A stretch of DNA of 33,338 bases from Sulfurimonas sp. (lineage in GTDB: Bacteria > Campylobacterota > Campylobacteria > Campylobacterales > Sulfurimonadaceae), in assembly GCA_026988315.1 (NCBI GenBank), contig JALSLJ010000103.1:1-33338 (forward strand), given 5' to 3'. This document shows, piece by piece, positions 32,930-33,338 of the stretch. The notes beneath the pieces are model-generated. The model saw nothing but the letters and a program-made list of their open reading frames with translations. It was not told the origin of the DNA and ran no database searches. A program made the position numbers and the translations under genes. The stretch's first letter is position 1. Each line of letters opens with the position of its first letter.

Positions 32930-33338
32930 CTATGCTCCCATATCTATGGCTTTTTTAAGCATCTCATCAGCTGTAGAGATGATTTTAGAGCTAGAATCAA
33001 AAGATCTTTGGTAAATTATAAGTTCAGTAAGTGCTACTTCCATCTTAACATTTGAATTTTCAAGTCTATAGTTAGCCATCTCGGTACCTATAATATTGTT
33101 GCCATTTGCATCCTGAAAAAAAAGAGGGTCACCACTGTCAGAGCTTTGTGCAAAACTACTTGCACCAATTCGAGCAAGCCCTTGATCATTTTGAAAATGA
33201 TATACAGCAATCTTTCCAACACTGCTTTGCATCCCATTATCAAAAGTTGCTATAACATCTCCAAAGGTGTTTACATCATAACCAACTAGGTCACCTGCAG
33301 CGGTACCATCGCTTCTACTAGAACCACTTGTTGCCTCA
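32930..33338 (-). CDS. Flagellar hook-type protein, 3' end only
   Basis: C-terminal part (136 residues) of a flagellar hook or hook-basal-body protein; the frame is open to the right edge of the window, so the 5' part is cut off. Visible are the FlgE-like D1 segment GDVIATFDNGMQ, then FQNDQGLARIGASSFAQSSDSG, and the core-forming C-terminus NVKMEVALTELIIYQRSFDSSS ending in KAIDMGA. It is distinct from the full flgE downstream and probably a second FlgE-like protein; FlgG/FlgF are alternatives. It is 55 bases upstream of flgE on the same strand and likely part of a flagellar operon. The ATG at 33232 is internal, not the real start. Confidence 0.85.
   Translation of the reverse strand, partial: EATSGSSRSDGTAAGDLVGYDVNTFGDVIATFDNGMQSSVGKIAVYHFQNDQGLARIGASSFAQSSDSGDPLFFQDANGNNIIGTEMANYRLENSNVKMEVALTELIIYQRSFDSSSKIISTADEMLKKAIDMGA

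Overview
The window looks like chromosomal DNA of a Campylobacterota (Epsilonproteobacteria) bacterium, most likely Sulfurimonas or a close relative. The pointers are AT-rich, tightly packed genes, many c-di-GMP and two-component genes, multihaem c-type cytochromes, and a sigma-54-type promoter in front of the hook gene flgE. The genus is inferred from gene content, not from a marker gene. No prophage, transposase, integrase or CRISPR array was seen. No gene-free stretch exceeds 300 bases; the longest (30522-30750) holds the purT promoter and the flgE terminator.

Layout. 181-4263 (+): a B12-binding radical SAM protein, then a LapG-type periplasmic protease and an overlapping LapD-type c-di-GMP receptor with degenerate GGDEF and EAL domains. 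4260-4706 (-): a small membrane-anchored unknown. 4834-8263 (+): a tetrahaem cytochrome overlapping a membrane diguanylate cyclase, followed by a REC-REC-GGDEF response regulator. 8286-12477 (-): glucokinase behind a 1064-residue protein that resembles the regulatory alpha/beta subunits of animal phosphorylase kinase (GH15-like). 12588-12675 (-): tRNA-Ser(GGA). 12716-14525 (-): cobU-cobS-cobC, the end of cobalamin synthesis. 14625-16550 (+): a duplicated DUF1538 membrane protein with a PII-like tail. 16658-17722 (+): a multihaem cytochrome with ten CXXCH sites plus one CX3CH. 17744-18891 (-): yajQ and a helix-turn-helix/coiled-coil protein. 19053-20744 (+): a PAS-GGDEF-EAL protein. 20752-25176 (-): hybrid histidine kinase, then flavoprotein and iron-sulfur subunits of an unusual fumarate reductase/succinate dehydrogenase without a membrane anchor. 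25353-27919 (+): a second hybrid kinase split by a one-base frameshift. 27922-30521 (-): purT, a D-2-hydroxyacid dehydrogenase and a YqaA-like membrane protein, with three copies of a hairpin repeat at the junctions. 30751-33338 (-): flgE and the 3' end of another hook-type gene.

Themes. Second-messenger control of surface life dominates: two apparently active membrane or response-regulator cyclases, one apparently bifunctional cyclase/phosphodiesterase, a LapD receptor with its LapG protease, and YajQ. Redox biology is the second theme, with two multihaem cytochromes and a fumarate reductase-like pair with non-standard cofactor residues. The observations most worth pursuing are the bacterial phosphorylase-kinase-like protein beside glucokinase, the Gln-for-His change at the flavin attachment site together with the extra cysteine in the third Fe-S motif, the frameshifted kinase, and the covarying hairpin repeats that contain gene start and stop codons.
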